Source: an archaeon
Lineage (GTDB): Archaea > Nanobdellota > Nanobdellia > Pacearchaeales > GW2011-AR1
Direction of reading: 5' to 3'
Length of the DNA stretch: 23,258 nt
NCBI GenBank assembly: GCA_027318675.1
Contig: DAHVOT010000005.1
Location: 1-23,258 of the forward strand
The translations under genes and the position numbers were made by a program. This document shows positions 6,936-14,589 of this stretch, in pieces. Below the pieces are notes generated by a model. That model was not told the origin of the DNA, searched no databases, and saw only the letters and a program-made list of their open reading frames with translations. How positions within the stretch are numbered: position 1 is the stretch's first letter; each line of letters begins with the position of its first letter.

Positions 6936-7412
6936 ATGGAAAAGGTGAAAAAAGAGAATAAAAAACAGACTAAATCAGCACGTTCAAGTCAAGGAAAGAA
7001 AAATCGTGCTGCAGGAAGAAGATTTGAAGCTAAAGTCCGTGAAGATTTAGAAAGGATGGGGTGGATTGTAAACAAGTGGATGAATAATATTGACTATGAA
7101 AAAAACAAGATAGTGCCTGCAAAAAGAAAATACAATCCTTTTTTGAAGGCTTTAAGTATTGGAACTGGATTTCCAGATTTTGTAGGATTCAAAAGAGATG
7201 AAAATGGAAAATATGAAGTTATTGGTTTGGAAGTTAAAAGCAATGGATATCTAGATCAATCTGAAAAAGGAATGTGTTTATGGCTTATTGAAAACAAAAT
7301 TTTCTCAAGAATATTAATTGCAAAAAAAAATCTGAAAGGAAAGAAAATAGAAATAGAATATATTGACTTCTCTGAAAAGTATAATACAACACAACAAAAT
7401 GCAGAACAATAA
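6936..7412 (+). CDS. PD-(D/E)xK nuclease-fold protein (VRR-NUC/Holliday resolvase-like)
   Basis: The 158-residue protein has a very basic N-terminus (residues 1-30), then an apparent PD-(D/E)xK nuclease core: Glu31 in GRRFEAKVREDLERMGW (helix 1), Pro80-Asp81 in GTGFPDFVGFKR, and Glu99-x-Lys101 in YEVIGLEVKSNGYLD, followed by a helix QSEKGMCLWLIE and strand RILIAKK. This spacing is that of small archaeal resolvases and VRR-NUC domains, which cleave DNA in a metal-dependent way. Family-level identity beyond the superfamily is not certain, and a catalytic role in repair, recombination or restriction is inferred. It is 31 bases upstream of the ComEA-like gene. Confidence 0.65.
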   Translation: MEKVKKENKKQTKSARSSQGKKNRAAGRRFEAKVREDLERMGWIVNKWMNNIDYEKNKIVPAKRKYNPFLKALSIGTGFPDFVGFKRDENGKYEVIGLEVKSNGYLDQSEKGMCLWLIENKIFSRILIAKKNLKGKKIEIEYIDFSEKYNTTQQNAEQ

Positions 7413-7414
7413 TC

Positions 7415-7424
7415 CTTAAAATAA
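7415..7424 (+). promoter_or_regulatory. TATA-like box of the ComEA-like gene
   Basis: CTTAAAATAA is 20-29 bases upstream of the ATG at 7444. Confidence 0.45.
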
Positions 7425-7443
7425 ACTTTATTCAGTTATTTAA

Positions 7444-8061
7444 ATGAAAAAGGAGTTTCTTTTTCTTATTGCATTTTTTATATTTTCAATTATAAATTTT
7501 AATCTAATATCTGCTTTATGTAATAATAATCAAATTGATGTTAATACTGCTTCTTTAGAAGAATTAGATAAACTAACTGGGATAGGTCCTGTAAAAGCTC
7601 AAGCAATAATAGATGCTCGTCCTTTCAACAATTTAGATAATTTATTAGATGTTGTTGGGATAGGTGAAACAACTCTCTCTAATATAAAACAACAAGGGCT
7701 TGCTTGTGTAAGTGGTGAAGAAGACTCAAATGAAGAGTTAGATGAAGATGAAGAAGAACAAGAAGAAGACGAATCTAATAATGATGAGGACGAAGAAGAG
7801 AATGATAAAGAAAAAGAAAATAAACTTATAACTTACAAATTTGTTCCAGAATCAGAAAAACAAGAAGTTGTTGGACAAGAAAAGGAAATTGATGCAATTG
7901 TTTTAAATAAAATAACCCCAAAAAGTATAAAAAGTGAAGAAAATACAGAAGAATTAAACAAGAGTAAACTTGCAACTTATGGGCTTATACTGCTTTGTAT
8001 TCTGCTTGGCTTCTTGTTTTTGCTGAAAAAAAAGGAAAATGAAAAAAGCGAGTTCAAATAA
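7444..8061 (+). CDS. Membrane-anchored ComEA-like helix-hairpin-helix protein
   Basis: The 205-residue protein has a signal peptide (about 1-24, ending ISA before LCNNN), a ComEA-type double helix-hairpin-helix domain (30-90: IDVNTASLEELDKLTGIGP and VVGIGETTLSNIK), a long Glu/Asp-rich linker (92-127), an extended segment and a C-terminal transmembrane helix (177-194) with a KKKENEKSEFK cytoplasmic tail. ComEA domains bind double-stranded DNA nonspecifically and, in competent bacteria, pull it across the envelope. Here the domain should sit outside the cell, tethered by an acidic stalk. DNA binding is family knowledge; uptake is inference. The last 23 bases overlap the next gene. Confidence 0.85.
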   Translation: MKKEFLFLIAFFIFSIINFNLISALCNNNQIDVNTASLEELDKLTGIGPVKAQAIIDARPFNNLDNLLDVVGIGETTLSNIKQQGLACVSGEEDSNEELDEDEEEQEEDESNNDEDEEENDKEKENKLITYKFVPESEKQEVVGQEKEIDAIVLNKITPKSIKSEENTEELNKSKLATYGLILLCILLGFLFLLKKKENEKSEFK

Positions 8062-8533
8062 AGATGATGAAAAAAAGAAGGTAATCCGTTCAACAATAAT
8101 ATTAGAGATAATTGGAAAACCTGCTGAACATTTAGTCAAAACTCTTGAAGATTTAATCAAACAAATAGGTGAAGAAAAAGGAGTTGAAGTTGTAGATAAA
8201 AAGATAAATGAACCTATTGAAATTAAAGAAAGTAAAGATTTCTACACTACTTTTGCTGAAGTAGATTTAGAAGTTGAAGATATTTTATACTTAGCAATTA
8301 TCATGTTTAAGTATATGCCTGCACATGTTGAAGTTATTGAGCCAGAAATTATTACTTTAACAAATAATGGATGGACTGATATTCTTAGTGAATTAACAAG
8401 AAGACTTCATGGATATGAAGAAGTTGCAAGAGTTATAAAAATACAAAATGCAAAGATGCAAGAAAAATTAAAAGAATTAATGTCTAAAAATAAAGAAAAC
8501 TCAGAAGAAAAGAAAGATAAAAAGAAAAGTTAA
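8039..8533 (+). CDS. Conserved archaeal-type protein of unknown function
   Basis: The 164-residue soluble protein begins with a basic head, then VIRSTIILEIIGKPAEHLVKTLEDLIKQIG, an alternating strand-helix-strand pattern up to residue ~110 with IIMFKYMPAHVEVIEPE, a segment LTNNGWTDILSELTRRLHGYEE, a predicted coiled-coil helix (VARVIKIQNAKMQEKLKELM) and a lysine/glutamate-rich tail. I do not recognise a named family, although the ordered conservation-like pattern suggests a real domain. Its ATG lies 23 bases inside the end of the ComEA-like gene in another frame, so translation of the two is probably coupled. It converges on the large surface-protein gene 22 bases away. Confidence 0.65.
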   Translation: MKKASSNKDDEKKKVIRSTIILEIIGKPAEHLVKTLEDLIKQIGEEKGVEVVDKKINEPIEIKESKDFYTTFAEVDLEVEDILYLAIIMFKYMPAHVEVIEPEIITLTNNGWTDILSELTRRLHGYEEVARVIKIQNAKMQEKLKELMSKNKENSEEKKDKKKS

Positions 8534-8555
8534 ATTAAATAAAACTATCTTAAAA

Positions 8556-11500
8556 TTACTTTTCACCCATCTCTTTTAATTTCTTCAATACTTCATCTAA
8601 ATCTCCATTTCTTGGCTTTACTTCTGGTTTTTTTGCAGGAGTTTGAGCTATATTGCCTGGAGTAGTAGGTTTTTGAGGTCCTGGAGTTTGTTGGGTTGAA
8701 GGTTTAGTTTGCTGCGGTAAGTTTTGTTTTCCAACTTGAGTCTGTTGCGAAACACCTTGCATAGGAGGTCTTGAAATCGGAGGACCCATTGTTCTCATAG
8801 GGAATCTTGAATTTTGAGGTAATCCTGCAGATTGTTGTCCTGGAGGCAGTATTCTTCTTGGTAAAATTCTTCCATTTGGATTTGGTTGCATTGATAAAGG
8901 CAATTCTATTTTTTTCTTAGGTTTTTTACCATTGAATTTATCTTTGATCTTTATCCATTCTGTTCTTACTTTATCTCTAAATACAATTCCTAAAACTGCA
9001 AGGATAATTAAAATTAAAAGTATAACAATTATTATCCATCCTTTACCTTTTGATTCTTTTCCAGGAGCAGTACTTGCTATGCAACAACTCTGATAACTAT
9101 AATCACAAATGTAAGATTTTTCATCTTCTCCTTCTTGACAATATCCTTCATCTCTACATGTTCCTCCATTATCTGTACAATACTCATCTTCTCCTCCACT
9201 TCCTCCATCAGTACATGTTCCTCCAACGCAACAAGTTTCATCATAAGCGATGTCTAAAGCATCAACAGCAACTCCTCCAGAACAAACCTTGTCATAAGAG
9301 CAAATAGTTCCTCCTTCCTGATCACAATTTAATAAGCTTGCATCAACATCACAACATTTCATTAAACCTCCTGAACAAGAATAATCCTGCATTATATTTC
9401 CTCCACTAGCGTCGCAGCTTGCCTGTGATCTACAATAATAAAGATTTTCTTCACAATCAGAAGTTTCTGAAACACATTCTCCATCTATGCATGTTCCAGA
9501 AGTACAATCTGAATCTTCATCACATGCATACGGGACACAAATTCCATTTATACAATCTTCATCATAATCACAATCCCACCAATCTGAACAAGTTTCATTC
9601 CCTCCTGAACTTTTTTCTACGCATTCACAATCTACACAAGTATAACCTACAGAACAATCTAATTCATCTTCACACTCACAAACTGTTCCACCATAACATT
9701 CTCCATCATAACAATCCTGAGAAGGAGAACAATCCTGAATTAGAATATCTTTCCAAGATTCCTTACATTCTTCATTTTCACAAGTATAGTTGTAAAAAGT
9801 TAAATAAACATCTTCCCAATTGTTTCCTCCACAAAATGGATTTGATTGATAATCAAAGTCTGAACAGTCAGAATTAGATGTACATTGAGGAGCTTCTCCA
9901 CAATCATTGTCATTAGTGTAATTACATCCTGGATTACAGCAATAATCATTGTCTTCGCATTCCTTAGTGTATTCCCATAAACAAGTTCCTGCAGTACATT
10001 TAGCACTCATACACTCTTCATAGGGACAATCACTATCAGTAGCACATTCTCCTTTTGGAACACAAGTTCCGCTTATACATTCATAACCAGAACTACAAGG
10101 TTTAAGTGGCCAAGAGCATTCTTTTTCTGCTGCAACACATTTTCCTTTGTTATCATCACAAACTTCTGAACTAGAACATTCATCTACAATTATTGTTTCG
10201 TCAGCATTGGGGTAACAGAGTGAATCCTCTGTATTGCAATAATAAGTGTAAGAGGTTTTAGAAACAGTTGAACTATCAGAGCAGAAATTAGTTGAATCGT
10301 AATTGTAAACTTCACAATCTGCAGTGTTTTGACATTCTCCCTGAATTTCAACACATGTCCCACTAACACAATCATATCCATCATTACATGGATTAATCCA
10401 AGAACAACTATCTTGAATACATTCTCCATCTTCGCATTTATCTGAACTCGAACATGTTTCAACAAGAGAAGAACTCACGTCAACCTTACACATTTTTTCA
10501 GAAGTATCACAGGAGTAAGTGTATGTATCTCTGTAAACTGAATTATCATCACAATAATTTTCAGAATAATCTGTTGGAGGACAATCGCTATTTTTTGTAC
10601 ACTCTTGTTCTATACAACTTCCATCATATTCATACATACATGCTCCGTTTTCACACCAAGAATATTTACAATCTACTTGAGGACAGTCTGAATCATATTG
10701 GCAATTTCCTATTGGTGAAAAAGGATTTTTTGGCCAAACTGAATAAAGCAAGAAAGCTGTATCCCTTATATTTCCATTATTCCAACATCCACTTTTTTGC
10801 TGAACAGACAGAAGCCATTCTTTTGAATTTGATTTTTCATTAGAATCATCATAAGAAAATGGAAGTAAAGCTAAAGCAGTGTCATAATATCTGTTTCCTG
10901 ATTCTTCCCAATATGAAGAATATTTTTGTTTAAGAAGCAAATCTGTTCTGAATTTATTTGTTAAATAGTACAAGAAAGATTCTGGAATATAGATACTATT
11001 TGAAATATCATCTTTCATTGTAATAAGGTAAGGTAAGAATTTTTGTATTTCTTCATCATGATCCAAAGAAGCTAAAACAAGTGCAGCCCATAAACTTCCT
11101 TCATAATTACATGTTCCGCTTTGAGCAAAACAAACAGAATCGACTTTTTCAGTTACATTTCCACCTGCTCCTGAACCATGTACATTTTCTGAAACATGAA
11201 CTGTAGAAGAACCTGTTCTCATGAACAAAAGAGTTGTGATAAATTGCCTTTCACATGAAATGTAAATTTCCTTGTTATATATCTGTTGATTTATTTTAAG
11301 CCAATAACCTCCAGCAGACAAAGTTAAGTAATTTCCAGCCCCAGAAGAAAGAGTTTTATCTTCTCTTACAGTTATTGTTCTCGGAGAAGAACCAGGATAA
11401 ACAAGAGTACAAGTAGTTTCTCCACTTGGGACTTCTATTTCTAAATACCAGTCAATTCCTGAAGGAGAAGCAGTTTGCCTTAAAAGCCAATTTTCTGCTA

Positions 11501-11825
11501 AAGTTGTATTTACTTTATTATTTAATGCTAAAATAGCCTGAGCAGTTGATTTTAATCTGCATCCTGATTTTGGCCAACATTGATTAGAAGAATTATCTGC
11601 AGACAATTCACTTCCACACTCTCCTGTTGCAAGATAGGAAAATACCTTATCTTCAAAGCTAAGAGAGGAACATCCTGTTTGATTTATTCTTGTTTCAAGA
11701 CAAGAATATCCTAATTCTACTTTTTCTTCCTCAGCTGCAGAAACAGGCAATAAAAATTGCAGGGATAATAATAGAGTAAACATTAATACAAATATCACTT
11801 CTCTTTTCATGCTCTGAGAAGCCAT
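8556..11825 (-). CDS. Giant single-pass surface protein: helical (toroid-like) domain, Cys-rich repeats, TM helix, Pro/Gln-rich tail
   Basis: The 1089-residue protein has a signal peptide (1-30, LLPVSA before AEEE). A helical region (about 85-365) has features of alpha/alpha-toroid (prenyltransferase/terpene-cyclase-like) repeats, such as KSTAQAILALNNKVNTTLAE and SVQQKSGCWNNGNIRDTAF. A long cysteine-rich region (375-915) follows, with tandem ~90-100-residue repeats at about 409-497, 498-593 and 648-735, each of the type C..NSDC...D......C and containing GYxCVSGTCV-like motifs. A TM helix lies at 930-949 and a basic, Pro/Gln-rich cytoplasmic tail at 950-1089. Disulphide-rich ectodomain and no enzyme motif suggest an adhesin or receptor; this is inference. 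A TATA-like TTTATAAA (11845-11852) overlapping the end of the primase gene supports the start at 11825. Confidence 0.8.
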   Translation of the reverse strand: MASQSMKREVIFVLMFTLLLSLQFLLPVSAAEEEKVELGYSCLETRINQTGCSSLSFEDKVFSYLATGECGSELSADNSSNQCWPKSGCRLKSTAQAILALNNKVNTTLAENWLLRQTASPSGIDWYLEIEVPSGETTCTLVYPGSSPRTITVREDKTLSSGAGNYLTLSAGGYWLKINQQIYNKEIYISCERQFITTLLFMRTGSSTVHVSENVHGSGAGGNVTEKVDSVCFAQSGTCNYEGSLWAALVLASLDHDEEIQKFLPYLITMKDDISNSIYIPESFLYYLTNKFRTDLLLKQKYSSYWEESGNRYYDTALALLPFSYDDSNEKSNSKEWLLSVQQKSGCWNNGNIRDTAFLLYSVWPKNPFSPIGNCQYDSDCPQVDCKYSWCENGACMYEYDGSCIEQECTKNSDCPPTDYSENYCDDNSVYRDTYTYSCDTSEKMCKVDVSSSLVETCSSSDKCEDGECIQDSCSWINPCNDGYDCVSGTCVEIQGECQNTADCEVYNYDSTNFCSDSSTVSKTSYTYYCNTEDSLCYPNADETIIVDECSSSEVCDDNKGKCVAAEKECSWPLKPCSSGYECISGTCVPKGECATDSDCPYEECMSAKCTAGTCLWEYTKECEDNDYCCNPGCNYTNDNDCGEAPQCTSNSDCSDFDYQSNPFCGGNNWEDVYLTFYNYTCENEECKESWKDILIQDCSPSQDCYDGECYGGTVCECEDELDCSVGYTCVDCECVEKSSGGNETCSDWWDCDYDEDCINGICVPYACDEDSDCTSGTCIDGECVSETSDCEENLYYCRSQASCDASGGNIMQDYSCSGGLMKCCDVDASLLNCDQEGGTICSYDKVCSGGVAVDALDIAYDETCCVGGTCTDGGSGGEDEYCTDNGGTCRDEGYCQEGEDEKSYICDYSYQSCCIASTAPGKESKGKGWIIIVILLILIILAVLGIVFRDKVRTEWIKIKDKFNGKKPKKKIELPLSMQPNPNGRILPRRILPPGQQSAGLPQNSRFPMRTMGPPISRPPMQGVSQQTQVGKQNLPQQTKPSTQQTPGPQKPTTPGNIAQTPAKKPEVKPRNGDLDEVLKKLKEMGEK

Positions 11826-11844
11826 TTCTTATTTATAAACATTT

Positions 11845-11852
11845 TTATAAAA
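11845..11852 (-). promoter_or_regulatory. TATA-like box of the giant surface-protein gene
   Basis: TTTATAAA on the minus strand lies 20-27 bases before the ATG at 11825, between and overlapping the 3' end region of the primase gene, so this gene need not depend on the primase promoter. Confidence 0.5.
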
Positions 11853-11853
11853 A

Positions 11854-13464
11854 TTAATATTTCTTATTATTAATTTTAATATTATCTTTCTTATTTGTTT
11901 TTTTAATTGGTTGGGTTTTCTGAGTTTTATCTTTATTTTTTTCTGTTTTATTATTTGCAATATAATTTTTTCTTACAAGATAATTAACTGGATTTTTAAT
12001 TAAACTGCAAAATTCATTTGGTTGACATACCCCAATTCCCTGATAAAATTCTTTGCAATTTGGAGGCATAATAGGTTTTTTTCTGTAAGCCCATAAAAGT
12101 TGGGTTTGAACATATCCTTCTCTTAATGGGACTTCATTTTTCTTATTCCACTCATAAATTCTTTTTTCTAATTCTTCCTTATCCATTCCAACTGAACGGA
12201 ATAAATTGATAAGAACAAATAGGGAACGTTTTTTTCCGTCTGAAACTCCTTTAAGGATATTTTTAACACAAGGAGGAAAATGTTCTTCTGAGATATTCTC
12301 TAATTTTATAGGTTTGAAATCTGCATATTTGCCTTTAAGTATCTCTTTGGATTCTCCTGAAGCTATTTGATTATTTTTTGCCCAATCTAAAGCTTCTCTT
12401 ACAAGATAATCTGCTTCATTTTCTTTGCAAATTGGCATAAAATCTTTTACTTTAATATTTAAGGGTGTCGCATCTTTTAAATCAAATTTTTCCAATTCTT
12501 CGTCATCTAAGACGATGCTTGCTAAACCACTACTCTCATGTAAAGAGTAAGGCATTCTGAATAAATGTCTTGGAGAAATTAAAATCAAATCCAAACCCAT
12601 TAAATCAAAAAGATCTATTTCTATGTGCCTTGAAAAATTATCTGGTTTATCTTTAGAAGAAATATTACATTTTTTACATTCGTAAATTGTATCTGCTCTG
12701 TTTATTTTAAAAGGTGTTCTGCAATCAGGGCATTTAAATTCTCTTTTTTCCCCTTGAAAAATTCTTTTTGTCTCTCTTCTGAAACATTTTGGACAGAGAT
12801 ATTCTATTAATTCATATTCTTGGGCAATTTCTTTGCAATTGTTGCATTTTATTCCTTTTTTTATCTTTGTATCTTTAAATGTTTCAAGTTCTTCTTCTGA
12901 AATTAAATTTCTCATTTCTTCTTCTGCCCTAAATCTTACATAAGCTAAAATCTTCCTTGGTAATTCTGGAAACAAATCCTTTGTTTTCTCTCCTGCAATT
13001 TCTTTCGGGAATGCTTTGAAAGGTAAGATTATATGAAAACCCTTGTTCCCTGAAAATTTTACTCCGTAATTTTTTATATGATGTTCTTTGAAAACTTTAA
13101 TTATTGCCTGAGTTGCTTTTTTACTGAAGTCAATATATTTACAGTCAATATCTATTAGTAAATCCCATCCTATCCTTAATTCATTTAATTGCCTCTCAGT
13201 CATGCCTGTTTCTATTTTAAGAGGATCTGACCACAATTCTTCAGAACAATTAAATGAAGTGGCACCACGCTTTACAAGCTCAAATACGTCTCCGGGGTAT
13301 TCAAAGGAATCAGGCCTTTTACCAAAACCTTCAAAATATCTTGGACAAATCTCTCTGTTTCTTGAGAACTCAAAGATAGTCTTTTGTATTTCTGGTTTAG
13401 AATAATACAAATTAGTTATTTTCCTTATTCTTTGCTCTTTAAAAGAGATCTCTTTAGATTCCAT
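11854..13464 (-). CDS. priS: Fused DNA primase: PriS catalytic domain with double zinc ribbon plus PriL-CTD iron-sulphur domain
   Basis: Primase makes the RNA/DNA primer for replication. Counting from the ATG at 13464 (536 residues), the archaeo-eukaryotic primase core has Asp105/Asp107 in DLLIDIDCKY, KFSGNKGFHI (136-145) and SPRHLFRMPYSLHESSGL (297-314). Eight cysteines in four CxxC pairs (207/210, 224/227, 245/248, 263/266) form two zinc ribbons inside the core. Residues ~395-500 match the PriL C-terminal domain: FPPCVKNIL (C399) and PNCKEFYQGIGVCQPNEFC (C470, C480, C486), the four [4Fe-4S] ligands. Such a PriS-PriL fusion is known from Nanoarchaeum. An upstream in-frame TTG (13482) is less likely, since a TATA-like TTATTAAAAT is 21-30 bases before 13464. 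Confidence 0.9.
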   Translation of the reverse strand: MESKEISFKEQRIRKITNLYYSKPEIQKTIFEFSRNREICPRYFEGFGKRPDSFEYPGDVFELVKRGATSFNCSEELWSDPLKIETGMTERQLNELRIGWDLLIDIDCKYIDFSKKATQAIIKVFKEHHIKNYGVKFSGNKGFHIILPFKAFPKEIAGEKTKDLFPELPRKILAYVRFRAEEEMRNLISEEELETFKDTKIKKGIKCNNCKEIAQEYELIEYLCPKCFRRETKRIFQGEKREFKCPDCRTPFKINRADTIYECKKCNISSKDKPDNFSRHIEIDLFDLMGLDLILISPRHLFRMPYSLHESSGLASIVLDDEELEKFDLKDATPLNIKVKDFMPICKENEADYLVREALDWAKNNQIASGESKEILKGKYADFKPIKLENISEEHFPPCVKNILKGVSDGKKRSLFVLINLFRSVGMDKEELEKRIYEWNKKNEVPLREGYVQTQLLWAYRKKPIMPPNCKEFYQGIGVCQPNEFCSLIKNPVNYLVRKNYIANNKTEKNKDKTQKTQPIKKTNKKDNIKINNKKY

Positions 13465-13484
13465 TATTTTATATAAGGGCAAGG

Positions 13485-13530
13485 ATTTTAATAATTATCC
13501 TATACTTAACAATAGCAATGCTTAAAAAAC
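13485..13530. promoter_or_regulatory. Divergent promoter region of primase (-) and PCNA (+)
   Basis: Minus-strand TTATTAAAAT (13485-13494) is 21-30 bases before the primase ATG at 13464. Plus-strand GCTTAAAAAAC (13520-13530) precedes the PCNA gene and is 20-30 bases before its second ATG (13550). The shared short region suggests co-regulation of two replication-fork genes. Confidence 0.45.
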
Positions 13531-13543
13531 AAGAGTATCTTTT

Positions 13544-14269
13544 ATGTTTATGAGAATTAAACTTGAGAATGCAACTATCTTATCTAAATCAATTGATTTG
13601 ATATCTGAATTAGTTACAGAAGTAAAAATAAAAATAAATGAGTTTGGTCTAAGTATAACCGCTATAGATCCTGCAAATGTTGCAATGGTAAGTTTAAGAG
13701 TTCCAAAAAAATCTTTTTCTGAATTTGATACTGGGAGTGAGAGCCTAGGTGTTAATCTTGATAGTCTAAAAAGAATTTTGAAAAGGAGCGGAGGGCAACT
13801 CGTTCTTGAAAAAAAAGAAAACCTATTATACATACAAATGGATGATAGGATAAAAAGAAATTTTGTTTTAAGCTTAATTGACATTGAAAGCGAAGATAAA
13901 GAAATACCTAATTTAGAATACAGTGCAAGAGTTGAATTGAAATCAGGAGATTTAATAGATTGTGTTGAAGATTGTGCAGTTGTTGCTGATGCTTGTTCAT
14001 TTATTATTAAAGACGAAAAATTTCTTATAGAAGCTAAAGGACTTAATTCTACAAGAACAGAATTTTCAAGCGATGAAGCAAACATAAATGCAGAGCCATG
14101 TAAGGCTAGATATAGTTTAGAGTATCTTCAAAAATTTGTAAAAGCTTCAAAACTAGCTGATAAAACAATTTTGAATTTTGCAGACGATCATCCATTAAAG
14201 ATGGATGTAAGAACAGAAAATCTGGAGATATCATATATTCTTGCACCTAGAGTTGAGACAGAAGATTAA
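13544..14269 (+). CDS. pcn: DNA polymerase sliding clamp (PCNA)
   Basis: PCNA encircles DNA as a trimer and tethers DNA polymerase, ligase, FEN1 and others. The 241-residue protein has two clamp domains joined near residue 120; recognisable parts are EFGLSITAIDPANVAMVSL (38-56), the RIKRNFVLSLIDIESED segment running into the interdomain connector, and the C-terminal DHPLKMDVRTENLEISYILAPRVE, matching the family's final strand and tail. The first ATG is at 13544 (MFMRIKL); the next at 13550 fits the TATA-like box spacing better and may be the real start, removing two residues. Divergent from the primase gene. Confidence 0.93.
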   Translation: MFMRIKLENATILSKSIDLISELVTEVKIKINEFGLSITAIDPANVAMVSLRVPKKSFSEFDTGSESLGVNLDSLKRILKRSGGQLVLEKKENLLYIQMDDRIKRNFVLSLIDIESEDKEIPNLEYSARVELKSGDLIDCVEDCAVVADACSFIIKDEKFLIEAKGLNSTRTEFSSDEANINAEPCKARYSLEYLQKFVKASKLADKTILNFADDHPLKMDVRTENLEISYILAPRVETED

Positions 14270-14275
14270 TTTATA

Positions 14276-14283
14276 CTTAAATA
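14276..14283 (+). promoter_or_regulatory. TATA-like box of the small gene after PCNA
   Basis: CTTAAATA lies 23-30 bases upstream of the ATG at 14306. Confidence 0.4.
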
Positions 14284-14305
14284 AAAAAGCAAGAAGATAA
14301 AAAAT

Positions 14306-14521
14306 ATGATAAATCCCAGAGATATAAATCCATATGATTTATCGCAAAGAGATTTGCACAAAAATAGAAGATATTCTGAATTAATAAATGCTGCAAATAG
14401 TTATAATAATTTACTTAATCAAAATCATGAAGAACATTCTCCATATGATTTGTCAAATGTGAAAAATTTTAGAAGGGCAAAAAGTAGATTGGAGAGAGCA
14501 GTGCGTGGATTAAGAAGATAA
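14306..14521 (+). CDS. Small basic protein of unknown function
   Basis: The 71-residue product is hydrophilic and mostly helical, with Asn, Arg and Tyr enriched. Two copies of a short motif are visible, INPYDLSQRDL (7-17) and HSPYDLSNVKNF (44-55), each followed by a basic helix; the C-terminus FRRAKSRLERAVRGLRR is strongly positive and could bind nucleic acid. I know no family. It has its own TATA-like box 36 bases after PCNA, and ends immediately before a perfect palindrome and the promoter of the pilin-like operon. Confidence 0.55.
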   Translation: MINPRDINPYDLSQRDLHKNRRYSELINAANSYNNLLNQNHEEHSPYDLSNVKNFRRAKSRLERAVRGLRR

Positions 14522-14537
14522 AACAATTAAATTGTTT
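14521..14537. repeat. Perfect palindrome upstream of the pilin-like operon promoter
   Basis: AAACAATTAAATTGTTT is an exact 8-1-8 inverted repeat. Its first base is the last base of the preceding stop codon, and it ends 23 bases before the TATA-like box of the operon. It could be an operator, or an RNA hairpin at the 3' end of the small gene; the sequence cannot decide. Confidence 0.4.
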
Positions 14538-14560
14538 ATATAATATAAATTTAAGAAATG

Positions 14561-14568
14561 TTTTTAAA
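14561..14568 (+). promoter_or_regulatory. TATA-like box of the pilin-like operon
   Basis: TTTTTAAA is 22-29 bases upstream of the ATG at 14590, with no Shine-Dalgarno sequence, indicating a leaderless first gene. Confidence 0.55.
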
Positions 14569-14589
14569 CAACTAGAACTTTAAAAAGAA

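Noticed and set aside
9050..10843. Several long open frames on the plus strand (for example 9050-9307, 9419-9877, 10454-10843) opposite the giant surface-protein gene
   Set aside because: Their translations are low-complexity His/Leu/Asn/Tyr-rich strings, as expected from the complement of a Cys/Ser/Asp-rich AT-rich coding frame; no domain, promoter or start signal.
11854..13482. Primase start at 13482
   Set aside because: The codon there is TTG and the six extra residues overlap the AT-rich promoter; the ATG at 13464 has a correctly spaced TATA-like box.
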